A stretch of DNA of 64,000 nt from Montifringilla adamsi (taxonomy: Eukaryota; Chordata; Aves; Passeriformes; Passeridae): positions 4,953,888-5,017,887 of the forward strand of contig JAGGNK010008559.1 in assembly GCA_017590115.1 (NCBI GenBank), read 5' to 3'. The notes under the pieces were generated by a model. It had not been told where the DNA came from and did not search any database. It saw nothing but the letters and a program-made list of their open reading frames with translations. Every line of letters begins with the position of its first letter. Within the stretch, counting starts at the first letter, position 1. A program made the position numbers and the translations under genes. Below are positions 61,936 to 64,000 of the stretch, one piece after another.

Positions 61936-64000
61936 ATGGGCAAGAATATAAAGTTTAAACCATAAAAACTGTCTTAGAAACTAAGACGAAAAGCAAAAGC
62001 TTTTGAAGGTATCCCTTACAAAATATAAGACACATTGTGCTGCTTTTGAGAGACTTATCACTGCACTGGTAACAAGATGTGGCAAATTTTGCCCAGGAGT
62101 CTGTAACAATACAATATTGCCTTTCTTCTTGCAAAAGCCTACAGGAAAACCACGTCCCAAACAGCATCTCTGAGAAAACTGGCACAGAACTTCTGATTTC
62201 TGGATGATATATCCTTAATGCTTGTTTATTAACTCTCAGTAAGGCATGTTTCCATGAGAAAATCTCATGGAGGAGTTGTAAGAGGAGGAAGATCTGGAGA
62301 CACCTGGCTCTCCTTTAAATCTGTGGCTAAGTGGAAACCACACAGTGCAGAGGAAGGATTGAAAACACCACATACACAATTTGCTTAAATCGTGATCTTT
62401 CAGTGTGAAATTCCTTTCTTACCTTCAGCACTGGTGTCTCACCAGAATGATGCTGTTATTACTGTGTCATCAGTTATTTTCTGGATGGCTGTAAGGTGTT
62501 CAAGTACCCTTTGTTCTTTTGGTTGTGACACTTTTCTAACTGACCTTATCCCAAAAGGTGGGCCATGAAACTTGTTTCTGCCCCAAGGTGAGCCAAAAGT
62601 TCAAAGTCAATATTTCTTCATCTAATCAGATGTGTCAGTAACCATCCTTTCTACTGGGGTTACTTTCAGTAGACTAGTTGGTTTTGACCATTTGCTCTCA
62701 CAGCTTAGCCTTTCTGCAGTTACTGCAACTTGGATACATCCACATTCCATAATTTCTCTTTTTGGCTGCTTGTTGCCATGCTGTTAGCCCACAGAGTTAC
62801 TACATTTGCTTTGCCTACATTCCATGTTTCCTTAGCTGCTGCTTGTTCCCTTTGCTGCTTTCTGTCACCACAACTGTAAATTTTACAGCTGCGCATGACA
62901 GGGATGAACAATGAATGCAGATAATATATGTGTACATCTTAAGGGAATTCTGCAAACTCGTCAAAGACTTCAGGCTGTTTGTGATCAGTATTCAGCAATG
63001 CTTCAGGCATTGTGATATCTGCTTTGCATTAAATCTTTGGCTGTGTTTGAGTTACACTGGCCATGGGACTGCCATGGCAAACAGTCAAAGACCAGCCTTG
63101 CTGCAGCTGTTACCATATTAAGGTGATTTCTCAGTGTTTCCCTTACCAGCATCACAGCACGCGTGACTCATTCCATTTGTTTATCTGGACTGGGATATTG
63201 TGTCTCCTTTGAAAGATGAACCTCAGCTGCTGTGCTTAGTTGGAACCCTCTTAGCAGATTCTACATGTGCTGTAGAGGTTGTCCTAATTTCCTATATTAC
63301 ACCCACAAGAGGAGTTTATTAAAACACAAGTTCAGCTAGGTATTTGTGGTTTGGTTTTACTTTTTTAAATTTTTCCTTGAGTAAGTTTGTTGTTTTGAAA
63401 AGCAAGAACAGCACTTACATTTGCTGTCTAGGTGACAGAATATTTGCACAGGGTGGTGGAAGAATCACTACTCCAGTGTGAGGCATGGATGGGATTCTGC
63501 TCTGGCTCATATCCTCCTGCATGTTTTGTTTTTTTTTTTTTTTGGGATGGCTAGTGTGGGAACCATGACTGATTTCTCAATGCAGAACTGCACCAAACCC
63601 AACCAGGGTGTAATTCTGCAGCTCTTCAGATTATCTCTTTCTGTACTCCTAAATCAGCCTCCCTCAAACACCTTTACCTATACAATTTCTCAGTGGCACT
63701 ATTATCTCTAAGCATGTCACTCAATATTTCCTGAATCTCAGTTTCCTGCCTTTTGCCTCAATTTTGTTGCATGTTTTTTTTTTTTTTCATCTGCTGTTCT
63801 TCTTGGTGCTGGTGAGACCAGAACTGATATCATTCAGCATTTTGGGCTTGTTCCTTTGTGTTTTTGTGTTTTCATGGATGACCATATTTCCAACACATTC
63901 CTAAAGCCCTCTCTGGACTGGGAGTATTTTCAGTTTGTTTCGTTCATAATGTGATCTAAATCCCAGAATCTCCCGACCTAGTGAGTTCAACAAAAATGTC
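61936..64000. other. Unique sequence with poly(T) runs
   Basis: Runs of about fifteen and fourteen T occur at 63529-63543 and 63774-63787. A 9-bp hairpin with a 3-nt loop sits at 62251-62271. A good minus-strand donor near 62420 has a paired acceptor, but all three frames of the intervening 66 nt contain stops, so no coding exon is proposed. Confidence 0.5.

Noticed and set aside
62427..62492. Minus-strand exon with a good donor
   Set aside because: All three frames have stops and the acceptor tract is weak.
1..64000. CRISPR arrays, bacterial operons, rRNA or tRNA genes, organelle insertions, intact viral genes
   Set aside because: None seen on either strand. Composition and repeats are those of a bird nuclear genome.

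Overview
The window reads as a piece of a bird nuclear chromosome, AT-rich and gene-poor. The main evidence is a set of seven degraded CR1 LINE pieces. Several end in the avian CR1 3' tail (ggtcccttccaa... followed by runs of attctgtga-type octamers), and one minus-strand piece (about 13545-14700) still reads as CR1 ORF2 protein in broken blocks. A short piece resembling the ends of an avian endogenous-retrovirus LTR lies near 37.7 kb. Single-base and dinucleotide tracts, TG/CA decay of CpG and the lack of any long reading frame fit a vertebrate macrochromosomal intergenic or deep-intronic region. A songbird is my best guess, but this is inference.

No protein-coding gene can be identified with confidence. 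The longest open frames (up to 212 codons) are chance frames, mostly overlapping repeats (for example the one over the CR1 piece near 52 kb). Four short segments look like spliced exons because they combine a polypyrimidine tract and AG with an open frame and a good GT donor: 1077-1178, 2949-3005, 15457-15494 and 54601-54675, all on the plus strand. The first two are the best and may be cassette exons of a large gene running left to right, but I cannot name the gene.

Layout. 0-3.7 kb: an old dispersed repeat, two exon-like segments, a CpG-rich patch and a CR1 3' end. 4.06-4.13 kb: a perfect 32-bp inverted repeat. 4.1-9.8 kb: unique AT-rich sequence, a somewhat GC-richer patch (8.4-9.15 kb) and an L1/Tx1-like endonuclease fossil. 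11.2 kb: second copy of the old dispersed repeat. 13.5-14.7 kb: CR1 ORF2 fragment. 16.7, 20.4, 30.7-31.1, 51.9-52.2 and 61.8 kb: further CR1 ends. 27.75-28.2 kb: GC-rich patch ending in a 24-base poly(T), probably a retroposed sequence. 36.8 and 38.1 kb: a pair of about 110-bp direct repeats, with the LTR-like piece between them. 41.4 kb: a 73-base hairpin with 30-bp arms. 45.8 kb: a G-quadruplex-type G run. 49.9-50.2 kb: a possible retrocopy with an A-rich tail. 54.98 kb: a 10-N gap inside a TA microsatellite. The rest is unique AT-rich sequence in which I recognise nothing specific.

No genes work together here in any demonstrable way. The most unusual signals are the two near-perfect fold-back repeats (4064-4132 and 41398-41470), which look like template-switch inversions or hairpin-RNA candidates, and the exon-like segments in the first 3 kb.
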